A DNA stretch of 55,699 nt, from IMG/VR virus record IMGVR_UViG_3300045303_000132, positions 1-55,699 of that record; one strand, 5' to 3'. Shown here piece after piece: positions 49,187-55,397 of this stretch. The notes under the pieces are model-generated. The model saw nothing but the letters and a program-made list of their open reading frames with translations. It did not search any database and was not told the origin of the DNA. This DNA comes from a virus. Every line of letters starts with the position of its first letter. Within the stretch, counting starts at the first letter, position 1. The translations under genes and the position numbers were made by a program.

Positions 49187-50881
49187 TCAATCAGTGGAGT
49201 TTGCAAGCCCTTGCAGCAGATTTGCAAGATCTTCGTCCTGCAAAGCGACCGGATCGACGCTGTCCAGCGTTGCCAGCACATGCTCGGTCAGCCCGTCGAC
49301 GAGGTTGTCCCCAGCGCAGGACCGTGGACCCAAGAACAGGAGGCTGTCGGACACCACCGAGGCGGCGTCGATCCCCGCGCTCTCGAGCGCCTGAAGTCCC
49401 AGATGCGCTGGCACCGCGTCATTGGACAGGGAGGTCGGCAGCACGTCCCTCAGAGACGAGTGCGTACGGGCCTTGGCTCCCAGCCGGTCTCTCGCTCGGA
49501 ACGTGGCGACATCGATCTTGCCGCGCCACTCCGCGAGGACGGTGGGGTCGATCGACTTCTGGTCAGCGGGGGCACCGCTGGGGTCTTCTCGGTCGGAGCG
49601 TGCGGCCCGCTGGCGGGGGGTCTCGGTGGTCGGACTGTGCGCGCCTTCGCCCTGGTTCTCGGGCTTGTCCACTCCAATGGTCTGGCGGCGTGCCCGCTCC
49701 TCGTCCGACGGTGCTGCCCACGCCGGGATTCCGAGCACCTCGCGGAAGTAGTCGCCGCTCACCTCGCCTCGGTCGTAGGCGTCCTTGACGTCCTGGACCG
49801 TCGACCTCTTCGCCAGCAGCAGCGTCGGGTCCGGCTTCACCAGGATCTCCACGTCGGGGAACAGAGTGTTCAGAACGTCGGTCGCGACCTGCGCGACGAT
49901 GTTGGCCGGAGGCTCGATGTGCGCCCGGTACGAGTTCTCCTCGACCTGGAAGGCGGTGGCCCGCGACTGCGCCGACAGCCCCAGCAGGATCTCCGGCGGG
50001 ATGGGCAGGCCGTACGCCAGCCGGTGGATCATGGCCTCCATGCGACCCTCGACGCGGGCGTCGTAAGGGAAGTCAGGCACGACCCAGGACAGCCCGCCCA
50101 TGCCCCGGCCACTCGCCATCGGCTCGACGAGTTCCTTCGCGCCGCGGAGATGCACCGGCCCCACGTCAGTCGGGTCGGTCATCTTGGCCCGGAGCGACTT
50201 GTCCCACTCCTCCCAGAAGTCCCCGCCCCCGGCGAAGTTCAGGCCGTCGGCAGAACCGAGAATGCCGCGCATCCCCACTCGGTTCGCGGACTGAGCACGG
50301 CTCAAGCGGCCAAGCCAGTCCATGTCGGAGAGGATGGACAGGACCCCGAACAGGGGCGCGTCCGGCTGCGACGGGTCGATCGGTGACGGCCAGAGCCCGC
50401 GGAGAACGTGCTCTGCCTCCTTGAACCAGGAGTTCTGGTCGGGGTGGATCACGGACAGGACGTGCCAGCATTCGTCCTTGTAGACGTAGAACAACTCCCC
50501 CGCGACGTACAGGTTCGTCGTGACGAGCCGGACCATGCCGACCGTCCAGCCGATGGATTTCAGCACCTCAGCAGACGCCTTGCCGTGCGGGTTCTTCTTC
50601 TCGCCCTGACCACCGGACACGACGACGGTGCCGTCGGCGAGTTCCAGTTCCCAATCCGTGCTCCCGTCGACGAAGACGTCCCACTGCATCCGGGACATCT
50701 GGTCCGCGGCCCACCCCACGATGTAGCGCACTTCGCCGACGGCCTCGGTCTGCGGGATGGCCCCGTAGATGCTGGTCTTCGGCGTGGCAGCCGCAGCCGC
50801 CGCCGCTCCGTAGGCTCCGTAGTATCCCCACGCCTGGATCTGTTGAGTCCGGACAAGAGATGTCGGCGGTGCATAGGCCAT
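49187..50881 (-). CDS. Portal protein
   Basis: A 564-aa portal-like protein: an N-terminal G-W-A-A-D-Q-M-S-R-M-Q-W segment near 56, a tryptophan-rich V-G-M-V-R-L-V-T-T-N-L-Y-V-A-G-E-L-F-Y core near 112, and a Y-G-L-P-I-P-P-E-I-L-L-G-L segment near 285 that is typical of portal stem regions. The C-terminal part is polar and charged. Position between terminase and protease supports this. Confidence 0.82.
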   Translation of the reverse strand: MAYAPPTSLVRTQQIQAWGYYGAYGAAAAAAATPKTSIYGAIPQTEAVGEVRYIVGWAADQMSRMQWDVFVDGSTDWELELADGTVVVSGGQGEKKNPHGKASAEVLKSIGWTVGMVRLVTTNLYVAGELFYVYKDECWHVLSVIHPDQNSWFKEAEHVLRGLWPSPIDPSQPDAPLFGVLSILSDMDWLGRLSRAQSANRVGMRGILGSADGLNFAGGGDFWEEWDKSLRAKMTDPTDVGPVHLRGAKELVEPMASGRGMGGLSWVVPDFPYDARVEGRMEAMIHRLAYGLPIPPEILLGLSAQSRATAFQVEENSYRAHIEPPANIVAQVATDVLNTLFPDVEILVKPDPTLLLAKRSTVQDVKDAYDRGEVSGDYFREVLGIPAWAAPSDEERARRQTIGVDKPENQGEGAHSPTTETPRQRAARSDREDPSGAPADQKSIDPTVLAEWRGKIDVATFRARDRLGAKARTHSSLRDVLPTSLSNDAVPAHLGLQALESAGIDAASVVSDSLLFLGPRSCAGDNLVDGLTEHVLATLDSVDPVALQDEDLANLLQGLANSTD

Positions 50882-50882
50882 G

Positions 50883-51155
50883 TCATTCTCCTTGGACGTA
50901 CATGCCGACGATTCCGGCGATGGCGGCAGCGGCGAAGGCGGTGATGATGGAGTGGCTCCAGTCCGGGTGGTACAGGATCAGCGACGGAATGATGGCGAAC
51001 CATGCGCCGGAGCACCACGGACACATCAGCCACTTCTCCGACCACGGGTGTCGGTAGAGCAGGCGGGGCACGGGCGCGAACATGCCGTCCTCGTCGTTCA
51101 GGTTCGCGTGCCACCAGACGCTGAACAGCCCGCAGATCACGGCGATCGTGATCAC
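50883..51155 (-). CDS. DUF1360-type membrane protein, 90 aa
   Basis: Two to three hydrophobic segments with the pattern W-L-M-C-P-W-C-S-G-A-W between them, the hallmark C-P-W-C-S-G-x-W of DUF1360 membrane proteins. GTG start overlaps the upstream stop (GTGA). DUF1360 proteins appear in bacilli and actinobacteria and in some phages; function unknown. Next to the portal, it may act at the membrane in assembly or at lysis. Confidence 0.7.
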   Translation of the reverse strand: MITIAVICGLFSVWWHANLNDEDGMFAPVPRLLYRHPWSEKWLMCPWCSGAWFAIIPSLILYHPDWSHSIITAFAAAAIAGIVGMYVQGE

Positions 51156-51472
51156 AGCAGGTCCTCGAGGATCTCGTCCTCGGTCTTCAGCGAGTCGTTC
51201 CATCGCTGCGTCATCGTCTCGGTGGAGACCTTGCACTTCGCGAGTTTGTACTGACACGAAGACCCGCGCCGACGCCACGTGATCTCGCCGTCGGCGGTGT
51301 TGCCGGTGCCCCGCGACGTGCTGGAGTTCTGCACGGTGAACGAGGCGTAGGGCTTGTCCGAGCCGGCGATGAACACCACCCCCTCGCCTTCGTCGTTGAC
51401 AAGGATGCGACTCAGCCCGAACTTCCAGCCGGGTCCGGTCACGGCGGCGATGATGTCATGTGTCACGTTCAT
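51152..51472 (-). CDS. Hypothetical protein, 106 aa
   Basis: ATG at 51472 has AGAGGA upstream. An alpha/beta 106-aa protein with two Cys in the middle (CQYKLAKC) and an acidic C-terminal helix. Between terminase and the DUF1360 protein; not recognised. Confidence 0.6.
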   Translation of the reverse strand: MNVTHDIIAAVTGPGWKFGLSRILVNDEGEGVVFIAGSDKPYASFTVQNSSTSRGTGNTADGEITWRRRGSSCQYKLAKCKVSTETMTQRWNDSLKTEDEILEDLL

Positions 51473-51484
51473 GAACAAGTCCTC

Positions 51485-52843
51485 TCAGAACCGGCCCATT
51501 CTCACAGAACTGAGGGCCGAGGGAAGCCCGACAGGCCCCGGTGCCGGAACCATACTGCCACGGACGGTCGCCGTGTGCCGCGACCGCAGATACCACATCG
51601 CCCAGACGAGCGCGTCCACCCGGTCGGGAGACGCTCCGACCCCCGGCACCCACTCGCACATCTGGTCCCAGAGCGGCGTGCTCTGCGTCACCATGTGGAC
51701 GATCTGCTCCTCGACCTCCCAGAGCAGGGCGATCGGCTCGGCTCGCGTCTTCTTCGACTTCGTCGCGTTCACCGTGTGAATCGGGAGCGCGTGACCCGCG
51801 GAGTTGATCACCTCCTTCACCATCTGCCCGCCCTGATTGATCTCCGCGACCACGATCCCGTCGTACGAGTCGGCAGCGGACTTCACCCGCGCCGCCCAGA
51901 CGTGCGGCGACGCCTCTTCCACGCTCCGGTCGTCCAGGACATACATGTGACCTCCGGCGTCTTGCCCCACGACGACGATGCCGCACGTCCCGTTTCCGGT
52001 GGGCGGGTCAACACCCACCACGACCCGATCGCAGATCGCGGCCACGGCCGACCCCGGTCCGTTGACCCGACTCCTCTCGAGGTCGTTCGCCTTCCAGAGC
52101 GCCCCCTCGACGTCCTCGATGACTTCACCCAGAACCTCCTGTCGGTACAGCCGAGTTCCGTAGTAGAGCGTGTTCAGGGTGTGCAGCCAGTCCAGCGGGA
52201 TGTGCTTGTTGTCCATCGACGTGCCACGTCGGACAACAACGTTCGGGTCAGCCTCCCACTTCTTGATCAGATGGTGGGGCCGGGGCGTACTCGAAATCAG
52301 CCATCGCCGGGAACCACGTCGTCTACTCAGCGATGCCTGCTCGAACGCCTTCTCGGCACAGGGATTCGCGAAGAACTCCTCGAACACGTCGAAGTCTACG
52401 TTCGTCAGAGCACGAAGCCTGTCCACGTCCTTCTCGGTGGGTGTCCCAACGATCCACACCCGAGACCCGTTCGGGTAGCGCACACAGGCTCCTCCGGGGG
52501 CACTCGGGAGCCACTTCGCCTGATTCTTCGACAGAGTCAGCAGTCCGTTCGGCCCGTCGACCGCAGCCGCGATTCCGTCACCGAGTGTCGGAGCAATGAC
52601 CCGCGCTCGGACGTTGCTGGTCTCGGACAAGGTGAGGTGGAGCTCCCACATCGCTGCGAAGGACTTGCCCGCTCCTCGTCCGGCCATCATGGCGAAGCCG
52701 AGGGCGTTGGGGTTCTCTCCCGGATCGCGGGCAGAGCCAGGGGAGACTCTCCACGGGGGGATTTGGTGGTGCTGGAGAATCACTCTGCCCGCTAGGCGCT
52801 CTCTCAGTCCGTCCGCGAGGGCGGTGGACGAAAGGGAGGCCAT
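51485..52843 (-). CDS. Terminase large subunit
   Basis: A 452-aa protein; ATG at 52843. ATPase motif I A-G-R-G-A-G-K-S (about residue 52), Walker B F-D-V-F-E-E-F-F (about 132), motif III S-S-T-P-R-P (about 165), and in the nuclease domain V-V-V-G-V-D-P-P-T-G (about 252), a later E-I-N-Q-G-G (about 311) and D-R-V-D-A-L-V-W (about 413). It cuts and packages DNA. The usual neighbouring small subunit is missing; the HTH protein at 15359 is a candidate. Confidence 0.92.
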   Translation of the reverse strand: MASLSSTALADGLRERLAGRVILQHHQIPPWRVSPGSARDPGENPNALGFAMMAGRGAGKSFAAMWELHLTLSETSNVRARVIAPTLGDGIAAAVDGPNGLLTLSKNQAKWLPSAPGGACVRYPNGSRVWIVGTPTEKDVDRLRALTNVDFDVFEEFFANPCAEKAFEQASLSRRRGSRRWLISSTPRPHHLIKKWEADPNVVVRRGTSMDNKHIPLDWLHTLNTLYYGTRLYRQEVLGEVIEDVEGALWKANDLERSRVNGPGSAVAAICDRVVVGVDPPTGNGTCGIVVVGQDAGGHMYVLDDRSVEEASPHVWAARVKSAADSYDGIVVAEINQGGQMVKEVINSAGHALPIHTVNATKSKKTRAEPIALLWEVEEQIVHMVTQSTPLWDQMCEWVPGVGASPDRVDALVWAMWYLRSRHTATVRGSMVPAPGPVGLPSALSSVRMGRF

Positions 52844-52856
52844 GCGGGCAGTGTAG
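52844..52856 (-). promoter_or_regulatory. Leaderless promoter for the terminase gene
   Basis: On the minus strand TACACT is followed by GCCCGC and then the ATG at 52843. A -10 hexamer six bases before the ATG puts the start site at the initiation codon. It resembles the HNH promoter. Confidence 0.5.
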
Positions 52857-52903
52857 GTCCATGTGTGGGTCGGAGATAGTGGGACGGATGATCGGATATT
52901 CGG

Positions 52904-52968
52904 TCCATGCGCGTAGATCGGCCATTCGCGTGAAGAAAAGCGGATCCATGCGCGTGACGAAAAGCCGG
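52904..52968. repeat. 24-nt tandem repeats upstream of the terminase
   Basis: CCATGCGCGTAG (from 52905), CCATTCGCGTGAAGAAAAGC (from 52922) and CCATGCGCGTGACGAAAAGC (from 52946) form three head-to-tail imperfect copies, the second and third full length with a 24-nt period. They lie 60-125 bp before the terminase start. A binding or cleavage site for terminase is a reasonable guess, as is a regulatory site. Confidence 0.65.
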
Positions 52969-53027
52969 TGAGGTCTACCACGGTGATTCTCCGCGCGCAA
53001 ATAAGATGCCGCGCGGCGCCATTTTCC

Positions 53028-53083
53028 TTGGGTTTGGCCGGGCGCCGGGTAGGCTAGCCATAGGCAAGCCAACGGGGCCTGCC
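53028..53083 (+). promoter_or_regulatory. Promoter plus 5' hairpin, copy 9 (GA/TC-free)
   Basis: -35 TTGGGT (53028-53033), 16-bp spacer, -10 TAGGCT (53050-53055), then GGCAAGCC (53063-53070), loop AACGG and GGCCTGCC (53076-53083). Relative to other copies the hairpin keeps its shape with changed bases on both arms (GGCAGCCC to GGCAAGCC; GGGTCGCC to GGCCTGCC), and the whole module has no GA or TC dinucleotide. Confidence 0.8.
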
Positions 53084-53104
53084 ACTAGTAGTTAGGGGCC
53101 ACCA

Positions 53105-53521
53105 ATGGCCAGCACACCCAAGCCGCGCGCACCGCGCGCACCCAAGGCACCCGCGTACGCGGTTGCCAGCCTGCCCACCACGGGCACCCAATACCGGCTT
53201 GCCAGCGGGGGCACGGGCACCGCGCAGCAAACCGCCTACCAGCAGGCGGTGCGCACCCTGCACGCATGGGGTGGTGGCCCCACCACCGCCAACGGCCCGC
53301 TTGTGTTTGCGCTTGTGCACCTTGGGTGGTGCGCAGGTGGCGGTGCCCGTGCCTTGTGTAAGGCCAGCAGCAGCGCAGCCTGCCAACACGGCACGCCGCA
53401 CCTGCAGCATGGCAAGCCTGCCGCGCCACAGGTGTGCGCCACGCTGGCAGCGCTGGCAGCCGCCGGGGCACCCGCTGCCGCGCTGGCAACCGTGTGGGCC
53501 ACCTACACGGGCAAGGCATAG
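53105..53521 (+). CDS. GA/TC-free paralogue of the first gene, 138 aa
   Basis: A 138-aa protein of unknown function aligned with the product of 271-690. Because GA and TC are excluded it has no Asp, Glu or Ile, all Ser are AGC codons, Phe is TTT and the stop is TAG. Acidic positions of the paralogue are replaced, for example ALAEAGAPAEALDSLW becomes ALAAAGAPAAALATVW. The protein is strongly basic. It starts at ATG 53105 after an AGGGG site instead of AGGAAGG. Ala, Thr, Gly, Pro and His are enriched, and four Cys are present. Confidence 0.8.
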   Translation: MASTPKPRAPRAPKAPAYAVASLPTTGTQYRLASGGTGTAQQTAYQQAVRTLHAWGGGPTTANGPLVFALVHLGWCAGGGARALCKASSSAACQHGTPHLQHGKPAAPQVCATLAALAAAGAPAAALATVWATYTGKA

Positions 53522-53541
53522 CCCGGCAGGTGCAACAACCG

Positions 53542-53670
53542 GCCCGGCCCGCCCCCACGGCGGGCCGGGCTACCCGCCTAGCACGCCAGCTAGGCGCCCG
53601 GCCCGGCCCGCCCCCCCACGGCGGGCCGGGCCACCCCCGGCCCGGCCCGCCCCCACGGCGGGCCGGGCCG
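53542..53670 (+). terminator. Three tandem GC hairpins
   Basis: Hairpin 1: 53542-53553 with 53559-53570 (12 bp, loop CCCAC). Hairpin 2: 53600-53612 with 53620-53632 (13 bp, 7-nt loop). Hairpin 3: 53638-53651 with 53657-53670 (14 bp, loop CCCAC). All have the same GGCCCGGCCCGCC stem. They follow the stop of 53105-53521 and probably end its transcript; none has a U tract. Confidence 0.75.
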
Positions 53671-53821
53671 GATCTGCGCGCCCGACGGACGCCCCGCGAC
53701 TCTCCGAGACCGCGCCGGAGGCGCGACTCTCCGAGACGCGGCCGGACGGCCCCGACTCTCCGAGACGCGGCCCGACGGCCCCGACTCTCGGGGAGCCCGC
53801 CCACTCTGCCGAGTCCGGCCC
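53671..53821. promoter_or_regulatory. Cluster of TCTCSGAGA sites before promoter copy 10
   Basis: The 9-bp palindrome TCTCCGAGA occurs at 53701-53709, 53728-53736 and 53757-53765, with an imperfect copy near 53786. The three perfect sites are 27-29 bp apart and lie upstream of the -35 of copy 10. No gene is seen. Confidence 0.6.
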
Positions 53822-53878
53822 TTGGGTGCGACCAGCCCACCGGGTAGGCTAGCCGTAGGCAGCCCACCGGGGGTCGCC
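53822..53878 (+). promoter_or_regulatory. Promoter plus 5' hairpin, copy 10
   Basis: -35 TTGGGT (53822-53827), 17-bp spacer, TAGGCT (53845-53850), then GGCAGCCC (53858-53865), loop ACCGG and GGGTCGCC (53871-53878). ATG at 53896 after CGAAAGG. Confidence 0.8.
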
Positions 53879-53895
53879 ATCACGAAAGGCTCACC

Positions 53896-54045
53896 ATGAC
53901 AGACTGTGACTTCCCGCAAGACGTGGACGCCGCTGGGAACCTGACGCACGCCGAGTGCGCCTGCCCGACGCCGGGGGCCGGGCCGTGCCCCTGCGAGGTG
54001 GAGAACGAGGTGTCCTGGCGCGCCAGCGCGCACCCGCTGTCGTAA
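53896..54045 (+). CDS. Cys-rich peptide, 49 aa
   Basis: Five cysteines in 49 residues (C4, C21, C23, C31, C33), including two C-x-C pairs, with an acidic character. Probably metal-binding. Has its own promoter module; not recognised. Confidence 0.65.
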   Translation: MTDCDFPQDVDAAGNLTHAECACPTPGAGPCPCEVENEVSWRASAHPLS

Positions 54046-54108
54046 GTCCGCCCGGCCCCGGCCCTCGTACGCGAGGTCCGGGGCCGCTTTCGTACGTTCG
54101 TACGCGAT

Positions 54109-54117
54109 TCTCCGAGA
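54109..54117. promoter_or_regulatory. TCTCSGAGA site before promoter copy 11
   Basis: TCTCCGAGA, here within GATTCTCCGAGAGG, lies about 30 bp upstream of the -35 of copy 11. Confidence 0.5.
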
Positions 54118-54145
54118 GGGTCGTACTCTTTGAGGAGCAGAGCCC

Positions 54146-54202
54146 TTGGGTGCGACTAGCCCGCCGGGTAGGCTAGCCGTAGGCAGCCCACCAGGGGTCG
54201 CC
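54146..54202 (+). promoter_or_regulatory. Promoter plus 5' hairpin, copy 11
   Basis: -35 TTGGGT (54146-54151), 17-bp spacer, TAGGCT (54169-54174), then GGCAGCCC (54182-54189), loop ACCAG and GGGTCGCC (54195-54202). ATG at 54222 after GGAAGG. Confidence 0.8.
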
Positions 54203-54221
54203 ACTCACCGGAAGGTCCATC

Positions 54222-54455
54222 ATGGCCCTCAAGTCCAAGCGGGACAACGTCTCCGCCAGCACCACCATTGTCACCACTGTCGTTGTCCACGTCGACCTCG
54301 CCGCGCTGCTGGCCGCGTACGACGTGACGGACAACGTGGTCCTGATGCTCGCCACCCCCAGCGGCCGCGACAAGCGTGTCGTTCTCGGCGGGAACTTCCT
54401 GGTGCCGCCGCACCAGGACCTGAACCTGGACGTGGAGTACCGGGGCACCTACTGA
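54222..54455 (+). CDS. Hypothetical protein, 77 aa
   Basis: A beta-rich protein with basic N-terminus (ALKSKRDNV), a Thr/Val-rich strand block (TTIVTTVVVHVDL) and an end rich in Pro and Asp. Not recognised. Monocistronic between copies 11 and 12 of the promoter module. Confidence 0.7.
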   Translation: MALKSKRDNVSASTTIVTTVVVHVDLAALLAAYDVTDNVVLMLATPSGRDKRVVLGGNFLVPPHQDLNLDVEYRGTY

Positions 54456-54514
54456 TCCACACGGGGGCGGCGGCTGGGGGGCCGTCGCCCCTTTCGTGGC
54501 CCCCGGCCCGCGAT

Positions 54515-54523
54515 TCTCGGAGA
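54515..54523. promoter_or_regulatory. TCTCSGAGA site before promoter copy 12
   Basis: TCTCGGAGA lies about 20 bp upstream of the -35 of copy 12; again each right-end promoter has such a site just upstream. Confidence 0.5.
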
Positions 54524-54544
54524 CCACAAAACCGAGTCCGGCCC

Positions 54545-54601
54545 TTGGGTGCGACTAGCCCACCGGGTAGGCTAGCCCTAGGCAGCCCACCAGGGGTCGC
54601 C
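54545..54601 (+). promoter_or_regulatory. Promoter plus 5' hairpin, copy 12
   Basis: -35 TTGGGT (54545-54550), 17-bp spacer, TAGGCT (54568-54573), then GGCAGCCC (54581-54588), loop ACCAG and GGGTCGCC (54594-54601). ATG at 54622. Confidence 0.8.
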
Positions 54602-54621
54602 ATCACAGTAAGAGGTCCATC

Positions 54622-54843
54622 ATGATCCACATCCACGCGGGTGGCACCACCCGCACCCTTTGCGACCAGCCGCTCGTGCTGGGCACCAACGTGTCGTGGG
54701 AGCAGGCCACCGACGCGACCTGCACCGTCTGCGCCTCCCACTTCGGGCGGCGCGTGCCGCAGTACGGACCCGAGTGGGTGGCCCACGCCACCGGCGGCGG
54801 GCGGATCCTCGACGGGAACCTCCTGGTTGGCGGTGCCGCGTGA
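54622..54843 (+). CDS. Zinc-binding-like protein, 73 aa
   Basis: H-I-H near the start, a single Cys at 14 and CTVC near 34, followed by a His in a S-H-F-G-R-R segment: a compact C/H metal site. The second half is Gly-rich. Its stop overlaps the next GTG (GTGA), coupling the two. Confidence 0.7.
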   Translation: MIHIHAGGTTRTLCDQPLVLGTNVSWEQATDATCTVCASHFGRRVPQYGPEWVAHATGGGRILDGNLLVGGAA

Positions 54844-54935
54844 TCCGCCGGGTGCGGGCGTGGTGGTGGTGCCGCCGGGAGTGTGGCGTCACTGACATCG
54901 CGGTCTACACCTGCGACCGGTGCCGGGTGCGCTGA
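54840..54935 (+). CDS. Zinc-ribbon mini-protein, 31 aa
   Basis: GTG start in a 4-base overlap with the upstream stop. Very basic (Arg and Trp-rich start), with CRREC near residue 11 and CDRC near 25. Last gene before the non-coding end. Confidence 0.6.
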   Translation: MIRRVRAWWWCRRECGVTDIAVYTCDRCRVR

Positions 54936-55276
54936 CCGACACGAGGGGCGGGGCCTGCGGGCTCCGCCCCTTCCGCGGGGCCGGGGCCGCGATTCTCCGA
55001 GAACTCACGGCGGGGCCGCGATTCTCGGAGAACTCACGGCGGGGCCGCGATTCTCCGAGAACTCGCCCGAGGCCCCCGGCAGGAGCGACAGCCCGCCGGT
55101 CTACGGCGGCGACTCTCCGAGAGGAGCCCGCGCCGCGACGAGCGCGCGCCGCGAAGAGCGGCGGGCCGCGACTCTCGGAGACCTCAGGGCGGGCCGGGTC
55201 TTCGCGCCGACGAGCGGCCCCTCCTCACCGCAGGGAGGAGCAACGCTCGTCGGGAGCGGCCCAGCCGCGGAGGTCG
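54936..55276. other. Right non-coding end, repeats and sites
   Basis: No credible gene. It contains a short GGCGGGGCC/GGCTCCGCCCC hairpin right after the last stop (about 54948-54970), the 29-bp tandem repeats (54982-55068), and further TCTCSGAGA sites at 55114-55122 and 55173-55181. It is rich in GCGC runs. Confidence 0.6.
54982..55068. repeat. 29-bp tandem repeat, three copies, each with a TCTCSGAGA site
   Basis: Units at 54982-55010, 55011-55039 and 55040-55068. Units 1 and 2 differ only at the centre of the palindrome (C or G), and unit 3 diverges in its last bases. Each unit contains GATTCTCSGAGAA. Confidence 0.85.
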
Positions 55277-55357
55277 CGGGACACTCGGAGAATCGCCCCC
55301 GCTGCCCCGCCGATCCTCGGCTGGCGGGGCAGCGGTGGCGATTCTCCGAGTGTCCCG
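55277..55357. repeat. 81-bp near-perfect palindrome
   Basis: 55277-55311 pairs with 55323-55357 over 35 bp with a single mismatch (C at 55298 against T at 55336) and an 11-nt loop. The outer part contains GGGACACTCGGAGAATCGCC, so it holds two inverted copies of the TCTCSGAGA-type site. Confidence 0.85.
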
Positions 55358-55397
55358 GCGAGACCGCGCTGACGACGCCCGTCGTACGTCGTACGTC

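Larger units (their letters stand above)
53026..53670 (+). other. GA/TC-free transcription unit
   Basis: Across these 645 bases neither 5'-GA-3' nor 5'-TC-3' occurs. The last TC before it is at 53025-53026 and the first GA after it is at 53671. The block starts two bases before the -35 box and ends with the last base of the third terminator hairpin, so it covers one complete unit and little else. Confidence 0.9.

Noticed and set aside
52904-52968. CRISPR-like array from tandem repeats near the terminase (also considered at 54982-55068)
   Set aside because: The repeats are directly tandem without spacers of equal length, and no Cas genes of an array-bearing type are present (the Cas4-like DUF2800 protein is a typical phage recombination protein).
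53105-53521. TC deamination as the direct cause of the GA/TC void
   Set aside because: Deamination would give mainly TT for TC and AA for GA (Glu to Lys, Asp to Asn); the paralogue comparison shows mostly Ala replacements, so simple hypermutation does not explain the protein. It remains possible as a selective agent.
53128-53640. Multiple long open frames on both strands over the GA/TC-free gene
   Set aside because: Exclusion of GA removes TGA stops on both strands, so extra open frames are a by-product; only the frame starting at 53105 matches a paralogue and a promoter.
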